Source: JAGOBP01 sp964550855
GTDB taxonomy: Bacteria; Chloroflexota; Anaerolineae; Fen-1058
DNA: 64,000 nt
Direction of reading: 5' to 3'
Assembly: GCA_964550855.1 (NCBI GenBank)
Contig: CAZKBQ010000013.1
Span: forward strand, 1-64,000
Part shown: in pieces, positions 50,707-63,953 of the stretch
Numbering within the stretch: the first letter of the stretch is position 1
Layout: each line of letters begins with the position of its first letter
Program-made: the position numbers and the translations under genes
Notes under the pieces: model-generated
Told to the model about the DNA's origin: nothing
Database searches by the model: none
Seen by the model: the letters and a program-made list of their open reading frames with translations, nothing else

Positions 50707-52218
50707 ATGACCATTTCGCTGACCGCCCGCAACGTCGTCAAGCACTACGGCGGCGTCGTCGCGTTAGCCGACGCCAACCTCGAAATTCGGTCCGGCGAAG
50801 TGCTGGCGCTGATCGGCGCGAACGGCAGCGGCAAGAGCACGTTGAGCAAGATCATCAACGGGGTGGTCGTGCTCGACGGCGGCCAGCTGCTGCTGGACGG
50901 CAAACCGATCCGGTTCGCGTCGCCGCACGCGGCCAAAAACCTGGGAATCTCCACGGTCTTTCAAGAGTTAAGCCTGGTGCCGCAGATGACGGTGGCCGAA
51001 AATATCTGGTTGACACGCGAGCCGCTAAAGGGCGGCCGGGTCGATCGGGCCGAGATCGATCGTCGCACGCGCGAACTCCTGTCGTTGTTTGTCGGCACGG
51101 TCAAAGCTGATCTGACCCCGGACATCCCGATCGGCCTGCTGCCGCCCGACGAAAAACAGATCGTCGAGATATTGAAAGCGATCTCCTTCAGGCCGCGCCT
51201 GTTGATCCTCGACGAGGCCACGGCCAGCCTGGACAGCCGGCAGGTGCAGCGCTTGTTTGAACTGGTGACGCGCTGGAAGGCGGCCGGCACTGCCATTGTG
51301 TTCGTGTCGCATCGCATGGAAGAGATCTTTCAGATCGCCGATCGTTACTCGGTGCTGCGTAACGGTCGCACCGTGGGCGCCGGCGCGATGAAGGAAGTGA
51401 CCACCAGAGACCTGGTCGATCTCATGGTGGAGGAAGCGCGCGTGGAAAACGTGGTGGAGCGCGCCACCACCAGAGACCTGGAGACACGCCCCATTCAGCT
51501 GGAGGCGGCCAACCTGCGCACCGAAGGCGTCAACGGCGTCAGCGTGCAGCTGCGCGAAGGCGAGCTGCTGGGCGTGGGCGGGCTGAAAGGGCAGGGCCAG
51601 CGCGAACTGCTGCTGGCGTTGTTTGGCGCCCTGCCGTACACGGGCACGGTCAAACTCAACGGCGTGGAAACGCGCTTCAAGCATCCGCGGCAGGCGATGC
51701 AACACGGGCTGGCGCTGGTGCCCGGCGAACGCGCCAAAGAAGGGCTGCTGTTCATCCGATCGATCCTCGAAAACTTCCTCGTTCCGTCGTGGCGCAACTA
51801 TGGTTTTCCGCTCCGCATGAAACGCGCGCGGCAGGACGCAACGGCGATGTCAACGCGCCTGAGCCTGAAAATGACCGGTTTGGATGAGCCGGTCAGCGGC
51901 CTGTCGGGCGGCAATGCGCAGAAGGTTGTCATCGGCAAGTGGCTGCTGCGCAATCCGCGCGTACTGCTGCTGGATGATCCGACCAAAGGGGTGGACGTCG
52001 GCACCAAAGCCGAGTTCTACAAATTGCTGGCGCAATTGTGCACCGAAGGCAAATCGGTGCTGTTCTACAGCAGCGACGACGAAGAATTGATCGGCCTGTG
52101 CGACCGGGTGCTGGTGATGCACGACGGCGTCATCCGCTCGGAGTTGGCGGGCGAATCGCTGACCAAGGCCAATCTCATCGCGGCCAGTCTGGGCGCCGCG
52201 CAGGAGGCCCGGCCGTGA
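50707..52218 (+). CDS. Sugar ABC transporter ATP-binding protein (two NBDs, MglA/RbsA type)
   Basis: A 503-residue ATPase with two fused nucleotide-binding domains. Domain 1: Walker A GANGSGKST (about 37), the LSLVPQMTVAENIWL region, and LLILDEATASLD (about 167). Its signature is PPDEKQIVEI, not the usual LSVxxxQ, as is common in this class. Domain 2: degenerate Walker A GGLKGQGQRELL (about 296), signature LSGGNAQKVVIGKWL (about 399) and LLLDDPTKGVDVG (about 419). It energises the two following permeases. Its stop overlaps the next start (TGATG). Confidence 0.94.
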   Translation: MTISLTARNVVKHYGGVVALADANLEIRSGEVLALIGANGSGKSTLSKIINGVVVLDGGQLLLDGKPIRFASPHAAKNLGISTVFQELSLVPQMTVAENIWLTREPLKGGRVDRAEIDRRTRELLSLFVGTVKADLTPDIPIGLLPPDEKQIVEILKAISFRPRLLILDEATASLDSRQVQRLFELVTRWKAAGTAIVFVSHRMEEIFQIADRYSVLRNGRTVGAGAMKEVTTRDLVDLMVEEARVENVVERATTRDLETRPIQLEAANLRTEGVNGVSVQLREGELLGVGGLKGQGQRELLLALFGALPYTGTVKLNGVETRFKHPRQAMQHGLALVPGERAKEGLLFIRSILENFLVPSWRNYGFPLRMKRARQDATAMSTRLSLKMTGLDEPVSGLSGGNAQKVVIGKWLLRNPRVLLLDDPTKGVDVGTKAEFYKLLAQLCTEGKSVLFYSSDDEELIGLCDRVLVMHDGVIRSELAGESLTKANLIAASLGAAQEARP

Positions 52219-53183
52219 TGCGCACCCGTTGGCAGACTCTCACCTATCGCAATCCGTATCTGTTCGCGCTGTTGCTGCTGGCGCTGGCCGTCGTCGCCAA
52301 CTTTGTCCTGCAGCCCAACCTGTTCGAGCGTGAATCGCTCAACAACAACATGCGCGTCTTCCTGCCGCTGATCCTGGTTTCGGTGGGGCAGGCATTGGTC
52401 ATCCTGGGCGGCGGCATCGATATTTCCGTCGGCGCGATCGTGTCGGTGGTCAACGCGCTGCTGGCCACGCAGATCGGCTTGAAGGGCGATCCGAATCAAG
52501 CGGTGGGCTGGTTAATTGCCGCCTTGTTCGTCGGCATGCTGGCAGGCGCCATCAATGGTTTCTTTGTGGCGTATCTGCGCCTGCAGCCCATCATCACCAC
52601 CTACGCCACCAGTTTTCTCTTCGCGGGCGTGGCGCTGTTCATCCTGCCCAATCCGGGCGGCGGCGTGCCTTCGGCGTTCACGCAGTTCTATCGGGATACG
52701 ACGCCGCTCGGGCTGCCGCTGGCCTTCTACGTAATCGCCCTGATTTTGATCGGCTGGTGGGTGATTCGCCAGCTGCGTTATGGGCGCTACCTGTTCGCCG
52801 TCGGCGGCAAAGCCGACGCCGCGTATGAAACGGGTGTGCCGGTGAGCGGCGTGCAGTTTAGCACTTACGTCATTTCCGGCTTCATGTCGGCGCTGGGCGG
52901 CATCGCGATTACGCTGCTCACCGGCTCGGGCAACGCGCAGGTCGGCGACGCGCTGACGCTGAGCTCGGTGACGGCGGTGGTCATCGGCGGGGCGGCGCTG
53001 AGCGGCGGCGTCGGCGGCGTGGCCGGCGCCATCATCGGCGCGATCGTGCTGGGGCTGATCCGCAATATCATTTCGTTCGCCAACGTCGAGACGTGGTGGC
53101 AGACCTTTGTCAACGCGGCCATCATCGTGCTGGCGCTGGCGACACCGGGCCTCATCAATCTGTTCCGGAGGAGGCGCGCATGA
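52218..53183 (+). CDS. Sugar ABC transporter permease (RbsC/XylH type)
   Basis: A 321-residue membrane subunit with about nine hydrophobic segments. VSVGQALVILGGGIDISVGAIVSVVNALLA (about 55-84) and NGFFVAYLRLQPIITTYATSFLFAGV (about 114-139) are the family signatures; the C-terminal LRNIISFANV stretch is also typical. ATG 52218 overlaps the ATPase stop by one base, and its own stop overlaps the next ATG (ATGA at 53180). Confidence 0.93.
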   Translation: MRTRWQTLTYRNPYLFALLLLALAVVANFVLQPNLFERESLNNNMRVFLPLILVSVGQALVILGGGIDISVGAIVSVVNALLATQIGLKGDPNQAVGWLIAALFVGMLAGAINGFFVAYLRLQPIITTYATSFLFAGVALFILPNPGGGVPSAFTQFYRDTTPLGLPLAFYVIALILIGWWVIRQLRYGRYLFAVGGKADAAYETGVPVSGVQFSTYVISGFMSALGGIAITLLTGSGNAQVGDALTLSSVTAVVIGGAALSGGVGGVAGAIIGAIVLGLIRNIISFANVETWWQTFVNAAIIVLALATPGLINLFRRRRA

Positions 53184-54142
53184 AACGCCTGGCGATTTCC
53201 CCGCCGGTGGCGGCTGTCCTGCTGGCGCTGGTGCTGTTTCTGCTGAGCGGCCTGCTGCCCAACGGTTTTGGCAGTAATCCCGACGTGGCGATCCCGCAGG
53301 CCGTGAACATCATTCGGCTGTCGGTGTTTCTGGGAGTGATCGCCGCCGGGCAGACGCTGGTCATCATTAGCGGCGGCGAAGGCATCGATCTGTCGTCGGG
53401 CGCAGTGGTCACGTTGACGGCCATCATCACCTACTCGATCGTGAAAGGCCAGAACGAAAACGTGCTGCCCGCCCTGCTGGCCGTGCTGATCGTCGGTGCG
53501 GCCATCGGCTTCCTCAACGGCGTCGGCGTGACCTTTCTGAAGATCTCGCCGCTGGTGATGACGCTGGGCATGTCGGGCGTGGTCACCGGTTTGATCCTCG
53601 TCGTGACGCAGGGCAACGTCAGCGGCGCCATCGCACCCATCATGACGCAGCTGATCGCGCGCCCGGTGTTTCTGGGGATTCCGGGCGCGATCGTGATCTG
53701 GATCATCTTCGGGCTGGTGATGTGGTTGCTGCTGGAGCGCACGTCCTTTGGCAAGCACCTGTTTGCCATCGGCACCAATCGCGTCACGGCTCGTTTATCG
53801 GGCGTCAATGTGACGGGCATGGTGTTGGGCACGTACGCGCTGGCCGGCCTGCTGGCGGGCCTGGGTGGTTTCCTGGTCGTGGGCAACACGGGCGTCGTCC
53901 ACATCCGCATCGGCGATCCGTTTTTGTTTCCATCGATCGCGGCGGTGGCCGTGGGCGGCACGCTGCTGTCGGGCGGCAAGGGCAGCTACTGGGGCACCAT
54001 GGCGGGCGCGCTGGTGCTGACGTTGATCACGAGCCTGCTGACGACGATGCAGATGCCTGAATCGGTGCGGCGCATGGTGTTGGGCGCGACGCTGCTGATC
54101 ATGATCTCGATCTACGGGCGGCAGCGCAGTTTGCGGCAATAA
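53180..54142 (+). CDS. Sugar ABC transporter permease (RbsC/XylH type)
   Basis: The second permease, 320 residues, related to but distinct from the first; together they form the channel heterodimer. GVIAAGQTLVIISGGEGIDLSSGAVVTLTAIITY (about 51-84) carries the family motif, and NGVGVTFLKISPLVMTLGMSGVVTG follows (about 113-137). AGGAGG at 53167-53172 serves as ribosome site. Gene order binding protein-ATPase-permease-permease is standard for CUT2 sugar importers. Confidence 0.93.
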   Translation: MKRLAISPPVAAVLLALVLFLLSGLLPNGFGSNPDVAIPQAVNIIRLSVFLGVIAAGQTLVIISGGEGIDLSSGAVVTLTAIITYSIVKGQNENVLPALLAVLIVGAAIGFLNGVGVTFLKISPLVMTLGMSGVVTGLILVVTQGNVSGAIAPIMTQLIARPVFLGIPGAIVIWIIFGLVMWLLLERTSFGKHLFAIGTNRVTARLSGVNVTGMVLGTYALAGLLAGLGGFLVVGNTGVVHIRIGDPFLFPSIAAVAVGGTLLSGGKGSYWGTMAGALVLTLITSLLTTMQMPESVRRMVLGATLLIMISIYGRQRSLRQ

Positions 54143-54230
54143 GGCTAATCCCACCGCCGGGACGCGAAGGGCGCCGATCGGTTTGTCTGCGCCTCCGCGA
54201 TCTCCGTGGTGACAGAGGGTTGATCGTGCA

Positions 54231-54932
54231 ATGATTAAACAGCTGAACAGCAAGACCATCACGTATGAAGAACTGGCGAAGGTGATCGATCACTCGCTGC
54301 TGAAGCCGGAGTTGACCGAGGCGGAGGTGATCGCCGGCTGCGAACTGGCGAAGCGTTATCACGTCGCCTCGGTGTGTGTGAAGCCGTGCCACGTCAAACT
54401 CGCCGCGCAGCTGCTGGCCGGGTCGGATGTGCTGGTTGGTACGGTCGTGGGCTTCCCGCACGGCAACTCCACCATCGCCACAAAGGTGTTCGAAACGAAA
54501 GACGCCATCGCCAACGGCGCGGTTGAGATCGACATGGTCCTCAACATCGGCGAACTCCGCTCGGGCCACGTGGATTACGTGCGCGAGGAAGTGAAGGCCG
54601 TGGTGGAGGCCGCGCATCCCACCGCCATCGTCAAGGTGATCTTTGAGAATGCGTATCTCACCGACGAGCAGAAGATTCAGGCCTGCCGGTTGTGCGAGGC
54701 GGCGGGCGCGGACTTCGTCAAAACCTCGACCGGCTTTGCGCCGACCGGTGCGACCGTGGCCGACATCCAGTTGATGCGCGCCAATGTGGGGCCGCAGGTG
54801 CAGGTGAAGGCCGCGCATGGCGTGCGCACGCTCGACGCGCTGCTGGACATGATCGACGCGGGTGCGACCCGCTCGGGCGCGACGGCGACGGCGGCCATGC
54901 TCGACGAATTCAAACAGCGACGTGGAGGCTGA
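54231..54932 (+). CDS. deoC: Deoxyribose-phosphate aldolase
   Basis: DeoC is a class I aldolase that splits 2-deoxyribose-5-phosphate into acetaldehyde and glyceraldehyde-3-phosphate. The 233-residue protein has LAKVIDHSLLKPELTEAEV at the start, DMVLNIGELRSG (about 103), the Schiff-base lysine in FVKTSTGFAPTGAT (about 164) and VKAAHGVRTLD (about 193). It is preceded by an 88-bp spacer after the permease. In this locus it may act on another sugar phosphate, as DeoC-like aldolases often sit in sugar-catabolic clusters. Confidence 0.93.
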   Translation: MIKQLNSKTITYEELAKVIDHSLLKPELTEAEVIAGCELAKRYHVASVCVKPCHVKLAAQLLAGSDVLVGTVVGFPHGNSTIATKVFETKDAIANGAVEIDMVLNIGELRSGHVDYVREEVKAVVEAAHPTAIVKVIFENAYLTDEQKIQACRLCEAAGADFVKTSTGFAPTGATVADIQLMRANVGPQVQVKAAHGVRTLDALLDMIDAGATRSGATATAAMLDEFKQRRGG

Positions 54933-54934
54933 GG

Positions 54935-56083
54935 ATGTCGGATTTGAAAGTGGGTGTCATCGGCACGGGTTTTATCGGCCCTGCGCACGTCGAAGCGCTG
55001 CGCCGGCTCGGCATTGAGGTTGTGGCGGTGGCCGGGCCACGCATCGACGGCGTGGCCGAGAAGGCGAAGGCCATGCACGTGGGCCAGTACTATGAGACCG
55101 CCGAAGCGCTGATCAACGATCCGGCAGTGAACGTGGTGCACATCACGTCGCCCAACTACGCGCATCACGCGCAGGCGAGGGCGGCGCTGCTGGCGGGCAA
55201 GCACGTGGTGTGCGAAAAGCCGCTGGCGATGAACTCGGCGGAATCGATCGAGTTGGTGCAGCTGGCCGCGGAAAAGAGGCTGGTCAACGCCGTCAACTTC
55301 AACATCCGCTTCTATCCGATCTCGCATCAGGCGCGGCACATCGTGCAGAACGGCGACCTGGGCGACGTGTACATCGTGCAGGGCTCATATCTGCAAGACT
55401 GGCTGCTGTACCCGACCGATTGGAACTGGCGGCTCGAGCCTCAATACAGCGGCGAGATGCGCGCCGTGGCTGACATCGGCTCGCACTGGCTCGATCTGAC
55501 CACGTTCATCACCGGCCTGAAGGTCGAGTCGGTCATGGCTGATTTCAAGACATTTTTGCCGGTGCGCCAGAAACCCACGCGCCCTGTCGAGACGTTTACG
55601 GGCAAGCTGCAAACAGCGCAGGACTACGAAGAGCAGCCGATCCACACCGAGGATTATGCGACGGTGCTGCTGCGTTACACCAACGGCGCGCGCGGCGTGA
55701 TGACGGTGTCACAGGTGAGCGCCGGTCGCAAGAACCGGGTGTATTACGAGATCGACGGCGCGAAGGCGTCAATCGCGTGGGACGGCGAGCGCCCCAATGA
55801 GTTGTGGATCGGCCATCGCGATCGCGCCAATGAGCAGCTGTTGAAAGATCCGGCGCTGCTGGCGCCCGAAGCGCGGCAGTTTGCTTCGTATCCGGGCGGG
55901 CACAACGAAGGTTTCCCCGACACGTTCAAGCAGTTGTACACCGCGATCTATCGCTATATCGACGCGGGCGACTTCACGGCGAAGCCTGATTTCCCGACGT
56001 TTGAAGACGGCGATCGCGCCTTGCGCGTGGGCGAGGCGATTCTGCGCAGCGCACGCGAGGATCGATGGGTGAAGGTTGAATGA
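54935..56083 (+). CDS. Gfo/Idh/MocA-family oxidoreductase
   Basis: A 382-residue NAD(P)-dependent dehydrogenase, the third such gene here. VGVIGTGFIGPAHVEAL (6-22), ITSPNYAHHAQARAALLAGKHVVCEKPLAMNSAES (about 71-105) and AVADIGSHWLDLTTFITG (about 178-195) are present. It starts 2 nt after the deoC stop with GAGG ahead. With the sugar isomerase/epimerase gene that follows, it may act by oxidation and epimerisation or keto-sugar formation on the imported substrate. Its stop codon opens a heptad repeat. Confidence 0.93.
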   Translation: MSDLKVGVIGTGFIGPAHVEALRRLGIEVVAVAGPRIDGVAEKAKAMHVGQYYETAEALINDPAVNVVHITSPNYAHHAQARAALLAGKHVVCEKPLAMNSAESIELVQLAAEKRLVNAVNFNIRFYPISHQARHIVQNGDLGDVYIVQGSYLQDWLLYPTDWNWRLEPQYSGEMRAVADIGSHWLDLTTFITGLKVESVMADFKTFLPVRQKPTRPVETFTGKLQTAQDYEEQPIHTEDYATVLLRYTNGARGVMTVSQVSAGRKNRVYYEIDGAKASIAWDGERPNELWIGHRDRANEQLLKDPALLAPEARQFASYPGGHNEGFPDTFKQLYTAIYRYIDAGDFTAKPDFPTFEDGDRALRVGEAILRSAREDRWVKVE

Positions 56084-56124
56084 CGAGTGATGAGTGATGA
56101 GTGACACGCAGCACACTCACTCGT
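56081..56124. repeat. Heptad repeat at the Gfo/Idh stop codon
   Basis: TGACGAG, TGATGAG, TGATGAG, TGACACG read in a 7-nt register from the stop codon TGA (56081-56083). GACGAGTGA can pair with the later TCACTCGTC, giving a hairpin. Confidence 0.75.
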
Positions 56125-56152
56125 CGCGCAGCACGAACTCGAAAGGAGAACC

Positions 56153-57067
56153 ATGAAACTTGGCTTGATGAGCGCGGCTTTGCCCAACTTATCACTGGCG
56201 CAATTGGCCGAGTGGGCGGCCGGCAACGGCTTCGAGATGCTGGAGCTGGCCTGCTGGCCGGTGAGCAAGGCCGAGCGCCGCTATGCCGGCGTCACCCACA
56301 TCGACGTGACGACGTTGACGCCCGCCACGGCGAAGGACATTCTCGGCCTGATGGATCAGCATCACTTGCAGATTTCGTCGTTGGGCTATTATCCTAATCC
56401 GCTGCACCCCGATCCTGATCATCGTGCGATGGTGATCGATCACCTGAAGAAGGTGATTGTCGCTGCCGAGCTGCTGCGCGTCCCGATCGTGGGCACGTTC
56501 GTCGGGCGCGACAAAGATCGCACGGTTGAAGCCAATCTCGACGAGTTCGCAAAGGTCTGGCCGCCGATCGTGAAGTTTGCGGCCGATCACGGGGTGAAGA
56601 TCGCCATCGAGAACTGCCCGATGATCTTCTCCAACGACGAATGGCCGGGCGGCAACAATCTGGCGATCTCGCCGTCCATCTGGCGCAAGATGTGGGACAT
56701 CATCCCGGACGGCAACTTCGGCCTCAATCTCGATCCGTCGCATCTGATCTGGCAGATGATCGACATTCCGCGCGTGGTGTACGAATTCGGCTCGCGCATC
56801 TTCCACGTGCACGCCAAAGACCTGCGGATTGATCGGGAGCAGTTGTATCAGCGCGGCATCCTGTCGCTGGGCATGGGCTGGCAGATTCCGCGTTTGCCGG
56901 GGCTGGGCGACGTGAACTGGGCGCAATTCATCAGCGCGCTGTACGGCGTGGGCTACGACTACGTGATCAGCATCGAGCACGAAGACCGCGCGTTTGAAAA
57001 GACCGAAGAACTGGTCAAACGCGGTTTCCTGATCGCCCGTGACGCCCTGCGGCCGTACATTCACTGA
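56153..57067 (+). CDS. Sugar phosphate isomerase/epimerase (xylose isomerase-like TIM barrel)
   Basis: A 304-residue AP-endonuclease-2/xylose isomerase-like barrel. Metal ligands can be placed in KIAIENCPMIF (Glu, about 146), NLDPSHLIWQ (Asp/His, about 195), FHVHAKDLRI (His, about 220) and YVISIEHEDRAF (Glu, about 278). Such proteins isomerise or epimerise sugars and keto-sugars, or cleave 3-keto-glycosides with Gfo/Idh partners. AAAGGAG precedes the ATG. It follows the Gfo/Idh gene after a heptad repeat. Confidence 0.9.
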   Translation: MKLGLMSAALPNLSLAQLAEWAAGNGFEMLELACWPVSKAERRYAGVTHIDVTTLTPATAKDILGLMDQHHLQISSLGYYPNPLHPDPDHRAMVIDHLKKVIVAAELLRVPIVGTFVGRDKDRTVEANLDEFAKVWPPIVKFAADHGVKIAIENCPMIFSNDEWPGGNNLAISPSIWRKMWDIIPDGNFGLNLDPSHLIWQMIDIPRVVYEFGSRIFHVHAKDLRIDREQLYQRGILSLGMGWQIPRLPGLGDVNWAQFISALYGVGYDYVISIEHEDRAFEKTEELVKRGFLIARDALRPYIH

Positions 57068-57174
57068 TGATAGTTTCATTGCGGGCCGCGCGGCAGGCTT
57101 ATCCCGATCGGGCAGCAACTGCCTCGCGGGCGCGCGTTGCCCTGTGGCCGGCTCGCAATGACATGGGTGTTGTG

Positions 57175-58149
57175 ATGAATCAGTACATCGGCGTTGATCT
57201 GGGTGGCACCAACCTGCGCGCGGCGCTGGTCGATACGAGCACCGGGACGTACACGCATCTCACCTCGATCGATACGCTGGCGCGTGAGGGCCATGACGCG
57301 GTGATGACGCGCATGGCCGATCTGATCGAGCGAGTGATCGCGGCCAGCGGCCTGCGCAAAGATCAGATCGGCGGGGTGGGCATCGGCGTGCCGGGTGTGC
57401 TCGATCTCGATCGTGGCCTGACGGTGTTCCTGCCCAACCTGCCGGGAACGTGGCCGAAGGTGCCCTTGAGGGACACGATCGCCGATCGGGTGGAGCTGCC
57501 CACCGAGCTGCTGAACGACGTGCGGGCGATGACGCTGGCCGAGTGGCAGTTCGGGGCAGGGCGCGGCGTCGACACAATCGCGTGCTTCGCCGTCGGCACG
57601 GGCATCGGCGGTGGGTTGGTGATCAACGGGCAGCTGCATTTGGGCATCGGCGGCACGGGCGGCGAGCTGGGTCATCAGACCATCGACTTCAACGGGCCGT
57701 TGTGCGGCTGCGGCAATCACGGTTGTCTGGAAGCGTATGCCTCCGGCCCGGCCATCGCCGCGATGGGGGTCAAGGCGGTCATGCAGGGCCTGACCACCCG
57801 CATCGGCGAACTGATCAATTACGATCTCAATCGGCTGACGCCGCACGTGATCTATGACGCGGCCTGCGCCGGCGACGCGCTGGCCCGGGAGATTTTTGAT
57901 CAGGCGGGGTTTTACATCGGCGTGGCCGCCGCCAATGTCATCGTCGCGGTCGGGCCGCGCCGGGTGGTGATCGGCGGCGGCGTGGCCCAGGCCGGCGATC
58001 TGCTGCTGGAACCGATCAGGCGTACCGTGCGCGATCGGGTGCGGGTGATGCCGGTGGAGCAGGTGTCGATCGTGCCGGCGGAACTCGGTCCGAACGCAGG
58101 TTTGATTGGTGCGGCGCTGTGGGCGAGTTCGCGCACTTCGAAACGTTGA
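57175..58149 (+). CDS. ROK-family sugar kinase (glucokinase-like)
   Basis: A 324-residue kinase without DNA-binding domain. VDLGGTNLRAALVD (6-19) binds ATP, VGIGVPGVLDLDRGLTVFLPNLP (about 65-87) and ELLNDVRAMTLAEWQFGAGRGVD (about 107-129) contain the sugar site with catalytic Asp, ELGHQTIDFNGPLCGCGNHGCLEAYASGPA (about 163-192) holds the zinc motif. It probably phosphorylates the sugar imported by this locus. Several in-frame starts exist (57163, 57172, 57175); none has a clear ribosome site. The sequence before it, ending CTCGCAATGACA, looks like a dispersed intergenic repeat. Confidence 0.9.
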   Translation: MNQYIGVDLGGTNLRAALVDTSTGTYTHLTSIDTLAREGHDAVMTRMADLIERVIAASGLRKDQIGGVGIGVPGVLDLDRGLTVFLPNLPGTWPKVPLRDTIADRVELPTELLNDVRAMTLAEWQFGAGRGVDTIACFAVGTGIGGGLVINGQLHLGIGGTGGELGHQTIDFNGPLCGCGNHGCLEAYASGPAIAAMGVKAVMQGLTTRIGELINYDLNRLTPHVIYDAACAGDALAREIFDQAGFYIGVAAANVIVAVGPRRVVIGGGVAQAGDLLLEPIRRTVRDRVRVMPVEQVSIVPAELGPNAGLIGAALWASSRTSKR

Positions 58150-58274
58150 CGTAATCCTAGAACGATAGATGTGGGCTCCGGCGGTTTTTTTGACGGGTTG
58201 GTGTACCCTTGACACTCGTCCGTTATGGGATATAATTTCGCTACGTTGATGAAACCGTAAACCAACACAGGCAG

Positions 58275-58318
58275 GAAGCGCTGAAGATCGTTGAAGAAGG
58301 TCTTCCAGCGCTTCTTTT
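58275..58318 (+). terminator. Hairpin terminator upstream of rpoC
   Basis: GAAGCGCTGAAGATC (58275-58289) pairs with GGTCTTCCAGCGCTTC (58299-58314) with one bulge, followed by TTTT. It ends the kinase transcript or acts as a leader attenuator for rpoC, which starts 59 nt later. Confidence 0.65.
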
Positions 58319-58376
58319 GGCTTGCCTGTGGTGGTTGGCTGTTGGCGGTCGGCTAACTGAGCACAGGAGGCGTCGG

Positions 58377-62618
<4,242 letters not shown>

Positions 62619-62638
62619 CCTGGCCGCACATGCTTGAA

Positions 62639-62676
62639 AAACGGCAGCGATCCCGCGATCGCTGCCGTTTGCGTTT
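62639..62676 (+). terminator. Rho-independent terminator of rpoC
   Basis: A perfect 14-bp stem (62639-62652 with 62657-62670) over CCGC is followed by GCGTTT, 20 nt after the rpoC stop. Confidence 0.85.
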
Positions 62677-62683
62677 AGCTGCC

Positions 62684-63511
62684 ATGCCGATTGACCCTCT
62701 GCGCGATCCGGATGATCTTCAACGCGAGACGGCGCTGCTGCGTGACCAGCTGGCGCGGCTGGAACAGGAACGCGCCGACCTGCTGATCGAGCTGCGCGAC
62801 TTCGAGCAGATGTATCAGGCCCGCGTCGGCCCGCTGGAGGCGCGGCTGGCGGCGGCGCGTCTGCACATCGACGAGTACCGGCTGCGCATTGAGTTGATTC
62901 AGTGGCGGGGCAAAGCCTTGGCGCCCAGCCAGCTGGAGGCCGAGGTGGAATACCGGCTGCGCGATCAACGCCAGCGCGCGCAGGCGTCATTCGAACAGGC
63001 GCAGCGCGCCCAGCAGGCTGCGCCGCCGCGCCCGATGGATCCCATCGACGATCTCGATCTCAAAACGGTCTTTCGCGAACTCGCCAAACGCAGCCATCCC
63101 GATCTGGCGGGCGACGAAGCCGATCGGGCGGCGCGCAGCGCGCGCATGCAGACCATCAACGCGCTCTACGCCGATCGGAATGTCACCGGCCTGCGCGAAA
63201 TGCTGCGCGGCCTGCAAGCCGGCAACACGCACCACACTGACACGCCGGAGCAAATCGCCGCGCGCCTGAAAATCGAGTATGATCAACTGACTGCCGCCGT
63301 TCAAAGCGCCAGAGCCGAGATCGCCGCGTTAAATCGCAGCCCGCTGATGTCGCTCAAGATCGATGCGGCGCTGGGCCGCGCGCGCGGGCGCGATGTGCTG
63401 GCCGAAGAGGCGGCGCAGGTGCAGGCGCAGCTCACTGCAGCGGAAGCGCAGTTGAATCAATTGATTGCGCAGTTTCTGGAAGTGGCGAGGGCAAACGGCC
63501 TGATGAATTAG
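62684..63511 (+). CDS. Coiled-coil protein with a central J-domain-like motif
   Basis: A 275-residue cytoplasmic protein from ATG 62684 (an earlier frame starts inside the rpoC terminator). Residues 8-110 form a charged coiled coil (ETALLRDQLARLEQERADLL), the centre (about 122-175) reads LDLKTVFRELAKRSHPDLAGDEADRAARSARMQTINALYADRN, which carries the HPD tripeptide and helix pattern of DnaJ domains, and the C-terminal part (about 195-270) is a second coiled coil. J-domains stimulate DnaK. The partner and function are unknown. Confidence 0.75.
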   Translation: MPIDPLRDPDDLQRETALLRDQLARLEQERADLLIELRDFEQMYQARVGPLEARLAAARLHIDEYRLRIELIQWRGKALAPSQLEAEVEYRLRDQRQRAQASFEQAQRAQQAAPPRPMDPIDDLDLKTVFRELAKRSHPDLAGDEADRAARSARMQTINALYADRNVTGLREMLRGLQAGNTHHTDTPEQIAARLKIEYDQLTAAVQSARAEIAALNRSPLMSLKIDAALGRARGRDVLAEEAAQVQAQLTAAEAQLNQLIAQFLEVARANGLMN

Positions 63512-63524
63512 ATCGGACGCATCG

Positions 63525-63953
63525 ATGAAGATTCTCATTCGTGCCCCTCAGCCGCCAGATATTCCGGCGATCGTTCGATTGATCTCCGAACTGGCTTCCA
63601 CTGCTGGTGAAACCAGCCCCATCACACCGGACTATGTGAGCCGTTATTTGACTTCACCAGCCAGTCAGCTTCTGCTGGCCGAGGTTGACGGCGAAGTCGT
63701 CGGCCTGTTGAGTTATTCCATCCGGCCGAACCTGTATCATGCAGGCGACTGCTGTCTCATTGAAGAATTGATCGTAAGCCAAGGGCGGCGCGGCCAGGGA
63801 ATAGGCCGCGCCTTGCTGGCAGAACTGATGCTCAGGCTGACCGGCTGCAAAGAAATCAGCGTCGGAGTGCTGGCCGAGAATACCGCAGCGCTGGAGTTTT
63901 ATCGCCGGCAGGGCCTGACAGACGAAGCAGTGTTATTGGAGAAGCATCTTTAG
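63525..63953 (+). CDS. GNAT-family N-acetyltransferase
   Basis: A 142-residue acetyl-CoA-dependent acetyltransferase. RAPQPPDIPAIVRLISELA at the N-terminus, LLAEVDGEVVGLLSYSI (about 47-63), LIEELIVSQGRRGQGIGRALLAELM (about 80-104, containing the acetyl-CoA pyrophosphate-binding R/Q-x-x-G-x-G/A loop) and VGVLAENTAALEFYRRQGL (about 114-132) are the standard GNAT motifs. The substrate is unknown. It follows the J-domain-like gene by 13 nt and may be cotranscribed. After it, 63954-64000 shows no feature. Confidence 0.92.
   Translation: MKILIRAPQPPDIPAIVRLISELASTAGETSPITPDYVSRYLTSPASQLLLAEVDGEVVGLLSYSIRPNLYHAGDCCLIEELIVSQGRRGQGIGRALLAELMLRLTGCKEISVGVLAENTAALEFYRRQGLTDEAVLLEKHL

Noticed and set aside
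50582..51110. Continuation of the frame from 49230 through the gap into 51110
   Set aside because: The 100 N are a placeholder, so the frame after the gap is arbitrary; the true end is the repeat-matched stop at 50641-50643.
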